From positions 62,001 to 126,000 of the forward strand of contig JACKAU010000018.1 of NCBI GenBank assembly GCA_020634855.1: a DNA stretch of 64,000 nucleotides, read 5' to 3'. Below the pieces are notes generated by a model, which was not told the origin of the DNA, made no database searches, and worked only from the letters and a program-made list of their open reading frames with translations. Position 1 is the stretch's first letter. The number at the start of each line of letters is the position of its first letter. A program made the translations under genes and the position numbers. The stretch is from Anaerolineales bacterium. Lineage in GTDB: Bacteria > Chloroflexota > Anaerolineae > 4572-78 > J111. Of this stretch, positions 44,645 through 53,008 are shown one piece after another.

Positions 44645-45760
44645 CTATAAGATCTTTTCCTCATTCCTACGGCGCAGATAAACACCCAGTCCGGCCAGGG
44701 CCGTACCAGCGGCGATGACGATTGACCACAGCGGCAGCCCTGATTTAACGCCACCGGTAGCCGGTAAGGCGGCGGGGGCTTCTTCGGTCATCATCGCGTC
44801 GTCACCTTCAGCCATCATCGCGTCATCTTCAGTCATCATCGCGTCGTCGCTCTCGGCCATCATGGCGTCGTCTTCGGCCATCATCGCGCCGTCGCCTTCA
44901 GCCATCATCGCGTCAGCGGTGCGGATGACAGGGCAGTTTACCGCTAACCCGGCCGGAGTGATATCGTACCCACCGGACAGCACGTCAGCCGCGGAGGTGA
45001 TGGTGTTGGCTTGGTAGTCAGCCGGAACGGTCACGAAGTTGACGCTCCAGAAAGCGCTGTAACCTTCGTCTTCCGGAATGACATCGACGATGTTAGCCTG
45101 ACCATCGACAGCTTGCGGGTTACCGTCGGCGTCAAAGCCGGTGACGAGCACGTAAATGGGAGCCGGGGTGGTGGGGTTGGGACCAAAATCAAAGTAGAAC
45201 ACTTCCTGCCCTTTATACCAGCCTTGCACCAGCGGAGCGCCGCCTTCGGACAGGGTGGAGCCGGCCGGGACGATGGGGCAGTTGACAAAGACGCCGGCTT
45301 TAGTTTGCTCGTAGCCGCCATCGATCACTTCCTGGGCCGAGGTGATACTGTTGGCTTGATAATCGGCCGGGACGGTCACAAAGGTTACCTCCCACAAATC
45401 AGAGTAGCCTTCATCGCCGGGGATGACATCGACGATGTTAGCCTGACCGTCGACGGCTTGTGGGTTGCCGTCGGCGTCAAAACCGGTGACCAGGACAAAA
45501 ATCGGCGCGGTAACGACGCCGGCGCCGTCTTCGGTCAGCGGGGTGCTCGGCCCAAAGTCATAGTAGAAGGTTTCGCGGCCCTGATACCAGCCCTGCACCA
45601 ACTCGTAGTTTTTGGCCGGCTGACTAAAGACATTATCCTGCGCGAACGCCAATGAACTGGAAACCGCTAATAACAACACCAGCATAGCCAGCCCCAATAT
45701 ACCTTTTCGAGGCGCATGGCCTATTCCCCTGACTGATTGGTGATAAGATTGCTTGAACAT
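44645..45760 (-). CDS. Exported repeat protein with DAMMAE repeats and LPATGG sorting-type tail
   Basis: 371 aa. The signal peptide (about 18-40) ends SSLAFAQD. Two tandem domains of about 105 aa follow (about 50-165 and 172-280), sharing QGWYxGxExFYxDFGP, TGFDADGNPQAVDGQANIVD, VTVPADYQAN and a Cys in VNCP. They are also alike at DNA level, so the duplication is recent. Then come six or seven variants of the acidic DAMMAEG/DDAMMTE motif (about 285-325). The tail EEAPAALPATGGVKSG, a membrane helix (LWSIVIAAGTALAGLGVYL) and RRRNEEK is the layout of a sortase substrate (LPxTG). The ligand of the repeated domains is unknown. It seems to be a surface-anchored protein. Confidence 0.82.
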   Translation of the reverse strand: MFKQSYHQSVRGIGHAPRKGILGLAMLVLLLAVSSSLAFAQDNVFSQPAKNYELVQGWYQGRETFYYDFGPSTPLTEDGAGVVTAPIFVLVTGFDADGNPQAVDGQANIVDVIPGDEGYSDLWEVTFVTVPADYQANSITSAQEVIDGGYEQTKAGVFVNCPIVPAGSTLSEGGAPLVQGWYKGQEVFYFDFGPNPTTPAPIYVLVTGFDADGNPQAVDGQANIVDVIPEDEGYSAFWSVNFVTVPADYQANTITSAADVLSGGYDITPAGLAVNCPVIRTADAMMAEGDGAMMAEDDAMMAESDDAMMTEDDAMMAEGDDAMMTEEAPAALPATGGVKSGLPLWSIVIAAGTALAGLGVYLRRRNEEKIL

Positions 45761-45923
45761 CTTTTTACTCCCCTTATACGTTTTTAAATTTTGGATTAGG
45801 TGGACTACGATGGAAGAGGATTAAATTACCTCGCCATTTTGATGGCGTAGTGCGTAATGTATGAGCCAAAACGATCCACATTACGTTGTTAGGGCTGCGG
45901 AATTGCGTCATTCACGAGAATTT

Positions 45924-45999
45924 TTACCACAGAGGATACAAAGTACGCACAGAGTTCTCAGAGATTTTTCTTAGTGTTCTTCGCACTCTTTGTGGTTAA
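45924..45999. repeat. Inverted repeat, ACCACAGAGG/CTTTGTGGT type
   Basis: TTACCACAGAGGATACAAAG and CGCACAGAGTTCTCAGAG on the left; TTAGTGTTCTTCGCACTCTT and TTTGTGGTTAA on the right. Inverted copies with drift. It lies in the 393-base gap 45761-46153 upstream of the LPATGG protein gene, which otherwise shows no gene. This type is widely seen between genes in environmental bacteria. Confidence 0.65.
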
Positions 46000-46153
46000 A
46001 TCTTTTAGCTGTGACTTACCGCGTTATGCACTACGGGCAATTGAGGATATTATTTAATCCATGATCCTAATGAACTTTGTTTTAAGTCTAGGCCAGTAAT
46101 GTTACCGGTAGATTACGTAAATATTACGAAAGTCTTAAATGCCTTCAGGGGAG

Positions 46154-48841
46154 TTAGGCCCGTTCACGGACCAGGCGAAGACCTTCAAAGGCGGGGAGGT
46201 TACCTTGCATACGTTCTTCCAGGACCACAAACTCAACGTACAGTTCCAGGTAGCCGTTGATCAGCCGGCGCAGTTCTTGTAGGACGATCTCTTTGTCGGC
46301 AACGGTGGGGTCGATATCGATCAGCCAGGACTCAAGCTGCTCCGGCAGAAGCGGATTCATCAACTCGGCGGCGATAACCAGGGCGACGAAACGAATGTAC
46401 CACTGTAGAAAGCGGGCGACCTGGGTCCAGGTGGTTTTTAATCCGGTCGATGGTTCCAGGATGCGATTAGGGTTGCGGGTCAGGGCCAGCGTCCTGGCCC
46501 GGGTTAGATCGTTGTCAAGATCGAAGAGGCGGAAGAGATCGACCTCTTCAGTAACGGTATAGACGTCTTCAAGACGGCGAGACAGAGGTTGATCCAGCGA
46601 GTGCGCCAGATCGCGGGCGCGGTGGTGGGCCAGGGCCAGGGCGCGGACCAAGACCAAGTTACGGGCCAGATCGTAATCGTGTGTTAAAGCGCGAGCAAAA
46701 TCAAGGGCGTTGTGCAAATCCAAAGCCTGGGCCACTCCCAAAGCGTGAGCGAGTTCAACGTCGTTGGTTAAGGCCCGTAGGATATCGCGGCTCAGGTCCA
46801 GATCGCGATCAAGGTCAAGGGCGCGGGTTAACGTTTTGTTCAGTCGGCGATCCAGCGCGGTGATGGTCTGTGGGTATGTTTGTGAGGCCAAAACCAGGCT
46901 GTCGTCCGCCGTCGTCACCCAGAAATCGACCGGCTCATCCACTTCGAGGTCAACTTCAAGCTCGCCAACCCGAGGTAGCCGGTAGCGCCAGAAGCCTCCC
47001 TCGCGCCGGGTGAGCCACTTACAAAAAGCCAGCGCGTCGGAAGGCCGGACGCCGGTCACCGGCAGCCGAGCTTGGCCCGCCGGAAAACGCAAGTTGAGCC
47101 AGTGGTCGGGCTGGTGATAGTGGCCCACACTGCGGCGGTCTTCCAAAAAAAGTTGGTACTCGGCATGAGTAATGGGCGACGGGGCGGCCAGGGTGTCTTC
47201 GCCAAGCGGCTGCATGGTGCGAAGCCGGCGCGTCAGCAGCATCTCGGCGGCCTGGCGACGGCGCCGGGGGTTGTCATCATCCAGCGCTTGTTCCAGGCTG
47301 GACTCCATCTGGATGCGGATTTGGGGCGAAACGTCCGGAGTGTCCGCCAGAAAATCAAGGGCTAACCGCAGCACCGATACCGGAGGTTCACCGCCGGTCA
47401 AGTACGCCCCCAGAACGGCATCGGCATGACCCTGAGCGCTGTAAAAGCGCATCGTCTCGCGCCACCATGGCTCGGTCACGCGGGCAAGTAGCGGCTCGGC
47501 CAAATCCTGTTCGTGAACATACAAGGCGGCCAGGTAGTGCTGGATCGAGCGATGGACAAACCTGATCTGATCATCCTGAGCCAAAACCTCAGCCCTCTCA
47601 AAATGCTCCGGCGGTGGAAGGGGCTGCGGCTCAAGGCTACCCCGGTCGTTCGGCTCGATCACCACTAACCCCCGACTTTCGTGGACAAGCCGTTGAAAAG
47701 CCTGCCTGGGCTTTTCCCGGTCTGCCAAATTAAGCGAGTGGGCGACCATCTCCCATGCCTCGGACACCGTGATCGACTGCTGCTGCTGTTCGAGCATCTG
47801 ATACGCCAGCAACTGCCATAAGCGCTGCTTTTGAGCCGGTTCGAGACCGGGCGACCGGCCGTTGAACGCCGGAGGCGAGGCCAGTAACAGGCGACAATAG
47901 CCGGAATAGAGTTCGATCCATTGGTCGGGCAGTTGGGTTAGTTGACTGCCTTGAGTGGCGATGAGGGTTAACAGGAGGGGCCGCGTCACCTGATTGAAGT
48001 AGGGAAAAGACGGTTGAAGTTCTTGGATCAGCGCGTCAGGGGGCGTTCCGGCAGGGCTAATAGTTTGCCAGCGGCGGCTGAAGGCAGCCACCTGCTCACG
48101 GGTGAAGGGTTGCATCTCCAAGGTCAAGCCCCGGTTTAACGGAAAGCAATAGTCAGCCGGAGGAGCCGTGGTCACCACAAAGCGGTTGGCGGGGTAGACG
48201 GCGATTTGATCCTCAAACCAAGTTGTCACTTGCCGGTGTTGGTCCGGATCAGCGATGTCGTTCAGGCCGTCAAGTAATACCAGGCAGTTGCCGCCGGTCA
48301 GTTGGGTTTCAAACCAATCCGCGTCGATTTGAGACGGCGCCGACCACAGGGGGGCCAGAACGTGCGGTAAAGACATCGACTGGTTGGTCATCACCAACTC
48401 GGCCAAGGCCGGCAGGTTAAGCAGAACGGGTAGTTTACGCTGGCGCACCGGGCCGGTACGCCGATAACGTTGATCCCGCCGGGCCAGAGTCACGGCGATA
48501 TGTTTAAGGAGTGTGGTTTTACCGCTACCTGAGGGGCCGGTGATGACGATGGGTTGGGTTACCCACGGCTCGGCATCCAGAAAATCCCAAATGGTGCGGC
48601 AAGCAGCGCCGAGCGATTGAACCGGCGCAGTTCCGGCGAATGCCGGGCCGGAACGTTGGGGGGCCAAATGGGCATCGACAAAGAGACGATCCAGAGCGAC
48701 TTGAAACACCCCCTGTGCCCCTACGGCGGGCAGCGGCAGGGTTCCGTGGCAGTGTATGACATAATCGAGGTATTGTTTGCGGTATCTGGTCAACAGGTCG
48801 CGCGTTTTGTCGCGCAACCAGCTCGTATTATGTAAGGCCAT
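46154..48841 (-). CDS. NACHT/NLR-like STAND ATPase with degenerate SUMF1-type domain and Leu/Arg/Asp repeats
   Basis: 895 aa from ATG 48841 (GGAGAG 6 bases upstream; the frame opens 24 codons earlier). N-terminal ~90 residues: helical, with HCHGTLPLPAVG, as in NACHT proteins. The NACHT ATPase has a Walker A PIVITGPSGSGKTTLLKHIA (about 97-116), a Walker B CLVLLDGLNDIAD (about 186-198), and RFVVTTAP downstream. After helical linker regions comes a SUMF1/FGE-like stretch (about 555-670; PITHAEYQLFLED, PVTGVRPSDALAFCKWL, WRYRLPRVGELEV), too short and without the usual Cys pair. Then about 120 residues of RALDLDRDLDLSRDIL, DLARNLVLVRALALAH-type repeats. The plan of ATPase plus repeats recalls NLR immune proteins and bacterial bNACHT antiphage proteins. 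Its ligand and effector are unknown. Confidence 0.8.
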   Translation of the reverse strand: MALHNTSWLRDKTRDLLTRYRKQYLDYVIHCHGTLPLPAVGAQGVFQVALDRLFVDAHLAPQRSGPAFAGTAPVQSLGAACRTIWDFLDAEPWVTQPIVITGPSGSGKTTLLKHIAVTLARRDQRYRRTGPVRQRKLPVLLNLPALAELVMTNQSMSLPHVLAPLWSAPSQIDADWFETQLTGGNCLVLLDGLNDIADPDQHRQVTTWFEDQIAVYPANRFVVTTAPPADYCFPLNRGLTLEMQPFTREQVAAFSRRWQTISPAGTPPDALIQELQPSFPYFNQVTRPLLLTLIATQGSQLTQLPDQWIELYSGYCRLLLASPPAFNGRSPGLEPAQKQRLWQLLAYQMLEQQQQSITVSEAWEMVAHSLNLADREKPRQAFQRLVHESRGLVVIEPNDRGSLEPQPLPPPEHFERAEVLAQDDQIRFVHRSIQHYLAALYVHEQDLAEPLLARVTEPWWRETMRFYSAQGHADAVLGAYLTGGEPPVSVLRLALDFLADTPDVSPQIRIQMESSLEQALDDDNPRRRRQAAEMLLTRRLRTMQPLGEDTLAAPSPITHAEYQLFLEDRRSVGHYHQPDHWLNLRFPAGQARLPVTGVRPSDALAFCKWLTRREGGFWRYRLPRVGELEVDLEVDEPVDFWVTTADDSLVLASQTYPQTITALDRRLNKTLTRALDLDRDLDLSRDILRALTNDVELAHALGVAQALDLHNALDFARALTHDYDLARNLVLVRALALAHHRARDLAHSLDQPLSRRLEDVYTVTEEVDLFRLFDLDNDLTRARTLALTRNPNRILEPSTGLKTTWTQVARFLQWYIRFVALVIAAELMNPLLPEQLESWLIDIDPTVADKEIVLQELRRLINGYLELYVEFVVLEERMQGNLPAFEGLRLVRERA

Positions 48842-49050
48842 CAAGCTCTCCAGCCGACAGTGGCTGACCGGATTTGGTGTGCAGTAAGGTGCAATCACCT
48901 TATATGATACCACGTTCGCTGTGGATTGACCATAGGAAATATGTCGAGGTGGCTATTATAGAGATATAAAATAAAGCGAAGATAGGTTAGTAAAACGGGG
49001 CTTTAGGGAATGGAAAATTCATAACTCCCCCATTTTGGCCGATAGTCGTG

Positions 49051-49113
49051 GGTAATTAGTAATTGGTAAATGATAATTAACGCTTGAATAACCAATCACC
49101 ATTTACCAATTAC
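49051..49113. repeat. Inverted repeat, GTAATTGGTAAATG type
   Basis: GTAATTGGTAAATG (49059-49072) and CATTTACCAATTAC (49100-49113) are perfect inverse copies, with partial extra copies on both sides. It lies in the gap 48842-49149 between the ADP-ribosylglycohydrolase and NACHT genes; the rest of that gap is A/T-rich and shows no gene. Confidence 0.75.
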
Positions 49114-49149
49114 CCCAATTCAAATGCGGAAGTTATTTAATTCTCGATC

Positions 49150-50082
49150 CTAGGCATATCGTCGTAGAAGCTGCTGCAGCAGGGGTTCAACCAGTTCTTG
49201 GCCGCGCAGGTGCTCTCGCCAGCGCGGGGGGATCGCTTGAACACCGTCTCGGATACCGGCCAGGCCCCCTGCGACGCAGGCGGTGGTATCGGTGTCATGC
49301 CCCAAGGCGATAGCGGCTTTGACCACCTGCTCATAGCCGCCGGCTTGCAGCGCCCACCGGGCGGAGTGTAAACAGTCGACCACATAGCCCGTTCCTTGAC
49401 CGGCCGGGGGATTGTCGGGCCGGATGTGCGCCTCAAGTTCCTGATATTCAGGGGAGGCGTGGTCATAGATCGTGCGCAGTGTGGCCACGGCCTCCGGCCA
49501 GGGCTGGTCCGCCGCTTGCAGCAGACGGCGCGCCCAGAGACAGTACAGGGCGCAGCAGACCTGGGCGCGGGGATGGCCGTGGGTAGGCAACGATTGTTGG
49601 TGAGCCTGCTCGACCAAATCACGGTCCGAACCCTGATGCCACAGCGCCAGCGGTAACACACGCATTAAGGAGCCGTTACCGTTGGCGTATTCATCCGTTG
49701 AACCGGCCTTGGCCGGCGATACACCGGTTACCATCGCCTGAATAGCCTGTCGCGTTTGAATCCCCACGTCAAAGACAACACCCCCCACAGCCAACGCGCC
49801 GGCCTGATACCAGGCGATCAACCGCTGGCCAAAATCCGGCAAATCGAGTCGGTTTTGGTCTAAAAGTGAAGCCAACAGCGCCAGCGCCTGCGCGCCATCA
49901 TCGGACCACGTCCCCGGCGGGACGCCGGCATGGGCGCGTCGAAAGTCGGGAGGTGGTATAAATTCAATTTCATCAAGCGAGGGGAGGTCCTGGGGTTCAT
50001 GGAATTCATAAGGGACGCCCAAAGCATCGCCGATCAATAGGCCAAGTAACCCGCCCTCAATTCGTTCAGATATCGTTGGCAT
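49150..50082 (-). CDS. ADP-ribosylglycohydrolase family protein (DraG-like)
   Basis: 310 aa, ADP-ribosyl-glycohydrolase fold with a binuclear Mg/Mn site. RIEGGLLGLLIGDALGVPYE at the start; GTWSDDGAQALALLASLL gives the first metal ligands; ANGNGSLMRVLPLAL; and ALGHDTDTTACVAGGLAGI gives the second set. Family members remove ADP-ribose from proteins or small molecules (DraG acts on dinitrogenase reductase; others on arginine, DNA or free conjugates). It lies 17 bases after the methyltransferase gene, and with it and the small monooxygenase-fold gene it forms one minus-strand unit. The NACHT-like gene is next downstream, across a repeat-bearing gap. Confidence 0.92.
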   Translation of the reverse strand: MPTISERIEGGLLGLLIGDALGVPYEFHEPQDLPSLDEIEFIPPPDFRRAHAGVPPGTWSDDGAQALALLASLLDQNRLDLPDFGQRLIAWYQAGALAVGGVVFDVGIQTRQAIQAMVTGVSPAKAGSTDEYANGNGSLMRVLPLALWHQGSDRDLVEQAHQQSLPTHGHPRAQVCCALYCLWARRLLQAADQPWPEAVATLRTIYDHASPEYQELEAHIRPDNPPAGQGTGYVVDCLHSARWALQAGGYEQVVKAAIALGHDTDTTACVAGGLAGIRDGVQAIPPRWREHLRGQELVEPLLQQLLRRYA

Positions 50083-50099
50083 GTGTCAGGTCCTCTCGA

Positions 50100-50876
50100 T
50101 TAGCGTTGTTCCCCAATTTCAGGAACCCGTCTATTAAAGTACACCTTGGTTTGATACGTAAACCTTACTCGGCCATGCTCCTGGTGTTGCTTAAATATCG
50201 CCTCCAGTTCCTCAATCATCGCTTGATGGCCAGCCTCCCCGGCTAATGGCGCATAGGATGATGACAATAAGCGCCCTTTTATTCCATCATAATCCAAAAC
50301 CTGTTCGTTATCCAAAACGGCCAGCCTCATGCCCTCCCCCAGCCATTCGGCTAACGCCGGCTCATCGATCCGTTGGTGGCGCACCGCGTTGTACTCCGGG
50401 CTGTGTCGCCGCACCAGTTGTTCATAGGCCACTTGAAACGGATCGTCACGTTGTCGTTCGTTCCAAACCAATACGATCCAGCCATGGGGTTTGAGGATAC
50501 GTCTAAATTCCTGTCGGGTTAGCGTGGCATTGAACCAGTGAAAAGCTTGACCGGCCGTGACGAAATCGACACTTTCAGTCGCTAAGGTGGTGGCTTCGGC
50601 GGCGGCATTGATACTAATGAAATGAGGATACTCTTTCAGCAGGGTTTCGCCGGCGGCCCGCATATCAGCGTTAGGCTCAACCCCGAACACGGTATTCCCG
50701 TTGACCAGAAACCGTTTTGACAGCAAGCCCGTACCGGAGCCGATATCGGCCACAATGGATTGGGGCGTTAAGTGACAGTCCGTGTTGAGCAAGTCGATGA
50801 TGGCCGCCGGATAGCCGGGGCGGTATTTGAGATAGTTTTCAACACGATTAGAGAATCGTTGGGTAGGGGATTTCAT
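50100..50876 (-). CDS. Class I SAM-dependent methyltransferase
   Basis: 258-aa soluble methyltransferase of the Methyltransf_11/25 type. RFSNRVENYLKYRPGYP is the N-terminal pattern; motif I VADIGSGTGLLSKRFL binds AdoMet; motif II VFGVEPNADM (acidic residue at the end of strand 2); VDFVTAGQAFHWF is the post-strand-4 motif; 'GWIVLVWNER' follows. The FHWF and VWNER residues are typical of small-molecule methyltransferases with unknown acceptors. It starts 10 bases after the preceding gene, so it is in the same transcript. Confidence 0.9.
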   Translation of the reverse strand: MKSPTQRFSNRVENYLKYRPGYPAAIIDLLNTDCHLTPQSIVADIGSGTGLLSKRFLVNGNTVFGVEPNADMRAAGETLLKEYPHFISINAAAEATTLATESVDFVTAGQAFHWFNATLTRQEFRRILKPHGWIVLVWNERQRDDPFQVAYEQLVRRHSPEYNAVRHQRIDEPALAEWLGEGMRLAVLDNEQVLDYDGIKGRLLSSSYAPLAGEAGHQAMIEELEAIFKQHQEHGRVRFTYQTKVYFNRRVPEIGEQR

Positions 50877-50886
50877 ACGGCTGATC

Positions 50887-51210
50887 TTATTTTCCGGGAG
50901 TTGGCTCTGTATCCAAAATTATCTCAAAGCTCTCTAACTTGCTGCGTCCCCGAAAAGTTTCCTGAGGAAGCGTTCCCGACTTGGCATGGCCTTTTTGAAA
51001 AGACTCTGAATTGACCCAGGCTTCAAAATCGGCTTGGGATTGCCAGACCGTTAAAACGATGTAGGGATCATCGGGGTTGGTTGGACGAAGCACTTGGTTG
51101 CGAACAAAGCCCGACATCTTGTCCACCTCACGCGCACGATTGGTAAATCTTTCTTCAAATTGATCGGCGTAGTCCGGATTCACCGGAATTCGATTCATGA
51201 CGACAAACAT
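50887..51210 (-). CDS. Antibiotic biosynthesis monooxygenase-fold protein (IsdG/ABM-like)
   Basis: 107 aa. Start ATG 51210 is preferred over the open frame to 51444 because GGAGG lies just upstream and the sequence MFVVMNRIPVNPDYADQFEE is the usual beginning of the family. Ferredoxin-like fold: FTNRAREVDKMSGFVRNQVL, IVLTVWQSQADFEAWVNSES. Members include heme-degrading IsdG/HmuQ and quinone-forming monooxygenases. The W/F pattern (VWQSQADFEAW) and the Asn of VVMNRI are shared with heme-degrading types, so heme is a candidate substrate, but this is not certain. First gene of the unit with the methyltransferase. Confidence 0.85.
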   Translation of the reverse strand: MFVVMNRIPVNPDYADQFEERFTNRAREVDKMSGFVRNQVLRPTNPDDPYIVLTVWQSQADFEAWVNSESFQKGHAKSGTLPQETFRGRSKLESFEIILDTEPTPGK

Positions 51211-51391
51211 AAAAAACCTCCAATGCTCAAAAATAACCAATATGATGTATGTATCATAACCGGGGCAATAGATGGGAGCAAAAAAAGGAGGGTCAGGTGA
51301 CCAGGTAAAAACCTCACCATTGAGGCGTCTGTAATCTCTACATATGGCGGGTGTGTTGGGAGAGATTTTTTGGGGTTTCGATGGGTAAAAA

Positions 51392-52909
51392 TTACGGCCA
51401 GGCATCCATTCTGCTGTAGGCCCACTCCTGACCGACGCAGGCATCGGCGACGATTTCGGTGGGGTTGGAGCCGTCCGTAGCCATACGCCAGATAGCCCAC
51501 TTGCCGGTGCGAGCCGTTCTAAAAATGATATCGCCGTTGGCGGTGAAGGTGGGCAGGGTATCGTGGCTGGGGGTGCTGGTTAAACGTTGTAAATTGCTGC
51601 CGTCGATGTTGACGCTGTAGATATCCACATTGCCGCTATCCTCCCGACTGAAGGCGATGGTCTGGCCGTCAGGCGACCAGGCTGGGAAGGCATCAGTGCC
51701 GTGGTTGGTGAGCAAGATGTGACCGGAGTCGTCTCGATTGGAGATCCAAAGGCCCGTCTGGCCATTGCGTCCGGAGCGGTAGACCACGCGTTGGCTGTCG
51801 GGCGACCAATCAGCCTGTTCACCGAGTAGCTCATAACGAAACTGTTGGTTGGATTCCGTGCCTAAAAAATAGATGCGATAGTCGCCCCCCGGAGCCGCAT
51901 CGTAAGCGATCATACTGCCGTCAGGCGACACATTGGCCCAACGGGCTGAGCCTTGCTTCCACTCCAAGTTCTGAAAAATATTGAGCTGATTAATGGTCGT
52001 TGGCACGGGGTCGGTGCTGACCGCAGCCAGACCGTTGCTGACCCCGTCGAAAATGTACTCCAGTCCGTCTCGCACTTGCCGATCGATACCACTTTCACCG
52101 TAAAAGAAGATGGCATCACCGCCGGGAGACCAAGAGGGGCCGGCGCCGTTATTGACAATAAAACGCTCGTTATTGCCATCGATATCGGCCACATAGATAT
52201 CGTGATGATCGCCGTTACACTTGGTATAGGCCAGTAGCGACGAGTCGCTGACCGCCTGTTCTTCGGCCTCGATGACAAAGACACCCAACGCCTGCAGTTC
52301 ATCTTCAACATACAGTTCTAGCAGCCAATCACCGGCGGGCAGCGGCGCACCGCCATTGTCGATAAAATAGTCGAACGCACCGGACTCGGCGCTGGCCCAC
52401 GGTTCGCTGATGCGAGCGATCTCTTTATCATTCAAGTACCAAACGCGCTCCCAGGTGGAGTGAGGTGACATATGTTGGTAGTCGAAAATCGCATGAATTT
52501 CCGTTATGCCTTTAGTGAACAAGATATTGGCCTCGACCGGCTGAAACGTCTCGGTGGCGTCGAGGGCAAAGGTAATCTCGCCGATTTCCGGCTCGAATTC
52601 AGGTTCGGACGGCCTAATCGAGTCGCTGACCTTTTCAACTTCAAGGCGGTCTTTTTCTGTCGCCACCGGTTCGACGGCAACCGCTGCCGTGGTTGGTGTG
52701 GGGATGACGGTAGGTGACGCGGCATCTGCCAAAGCAGGTGAGGCGACCGGCGAGGCTAGGGGTAGATCAGTGGCCGGCGGGTTTGCGCCAGCGGGCGTAG
52801 AACCACAGCCGGCCAGAAGCAGTATCGCTGCGGCGGGCAAGAGTAGGCTTAGATGCAGATAAATCTTGTATTTAGTTGGTGAAGAGAGGATAATTTTATC
52901 TTTTTTCAT
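51392..52909 (-). CDS. TolB-like beta-propeller lipoprotein (PD40 repeats)
   Basis: 505 aa. The signal ends in LLLAGC (Cys35), followed by a Pro/Ala/Thr linker (about 40-85). A beta-sandwich domain (about 110-220) is followed by WD40-like PD40 repeats to the end: GPSWSPGGDAIFFYG, VSPDGSMIAYDAAPGGDYRI, ADWSPDSQRVVYRSGRNGQT, PAWSPDGQTIAFSREDSGNV and FRTARTGKWAIW. Such propellers bind proteins or ligands at the cell surface; TolB itself is a Gram-negative periplasmic protein, but lipoprotein forms with PD40 repeats are common in Chloroflexota. Stands alone on the minus strand. Confidence 0.88.
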   Translation of the reverse strand: MKKDKIILSSPTKYKIYLHLSLLLPAAAILLLAGCGSTPAGANPPATDLPLASPVASPALADAASPTVIPTPTTAAVAVEPVATEKDRLEVEKVSDSIRPSEPEFEPEIGEITFALDATETFQPVEANILFTKGITEIHAIFDYQHMSPHSTWERVWYLNDKEIARISEPWASAESGAFDYFIDNGGAPLPAGDWLLELYVEDELQALGVFVIEAEEQAVSDSSLLAYTKCNGDHHDIYVADIDGNNERFIVNNGAGPSWSPGGDAIFFYGESGIDRQVRDGLEYIFDGVSNGLAAVSTDPVPTTINQLNIFQNLEWKQGSARWANVSPDGSMIAYDAAPGGDYRIYFLGTESNQQFRYELLGEQADWSPDSQRVVYRSGRNGQTGLWISNRDDSGHILLTNHGTDAFPAWSPDGQTIAFSREDSGNVDIYSVNIDGSNLQRLTSTPSHDTLPTFTANGDIIFRTARTGKWAIWRMATDGSNPTEIVADACVGQEWAYSRMDAWP

Positions 52910-52944
52910 GAGGCTTCCCGTGGGGTTTAATTACCGCTTGATTT

Positions 52945-52983
52945 TTCAAAAACAAGGGTGACAGTCATTTTGACTGTCACCCT
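52945..52983 (-). terminator. Terminator for the sigma-factor operon
   Basis: AAGGGTGACAGTCA and TGACTGTCACCCT form a long perfect stem around TTT. On the minus strand it is followed by TGTTTTTGAAAAA, directly downstream of the gene ending at 53009. Confidence 0.85.
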
Positions 52984-53008
52984 ATGCAACGGCGTGTGTG
53001 GTCCCTAC

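Noticed and set aside
44780..44915. CRISPR-like short repeats
   Set aside because: The regular units encode DAMMAE motifs inside a gene; there are no unique spacers of even length and no cas genes.
51211..51444. N-terminal extension of the monooxygenase-fold protein
   Set aside because: Family sequence starts at ATG 51210 with GGAGG upstream; the extension has no similarity.
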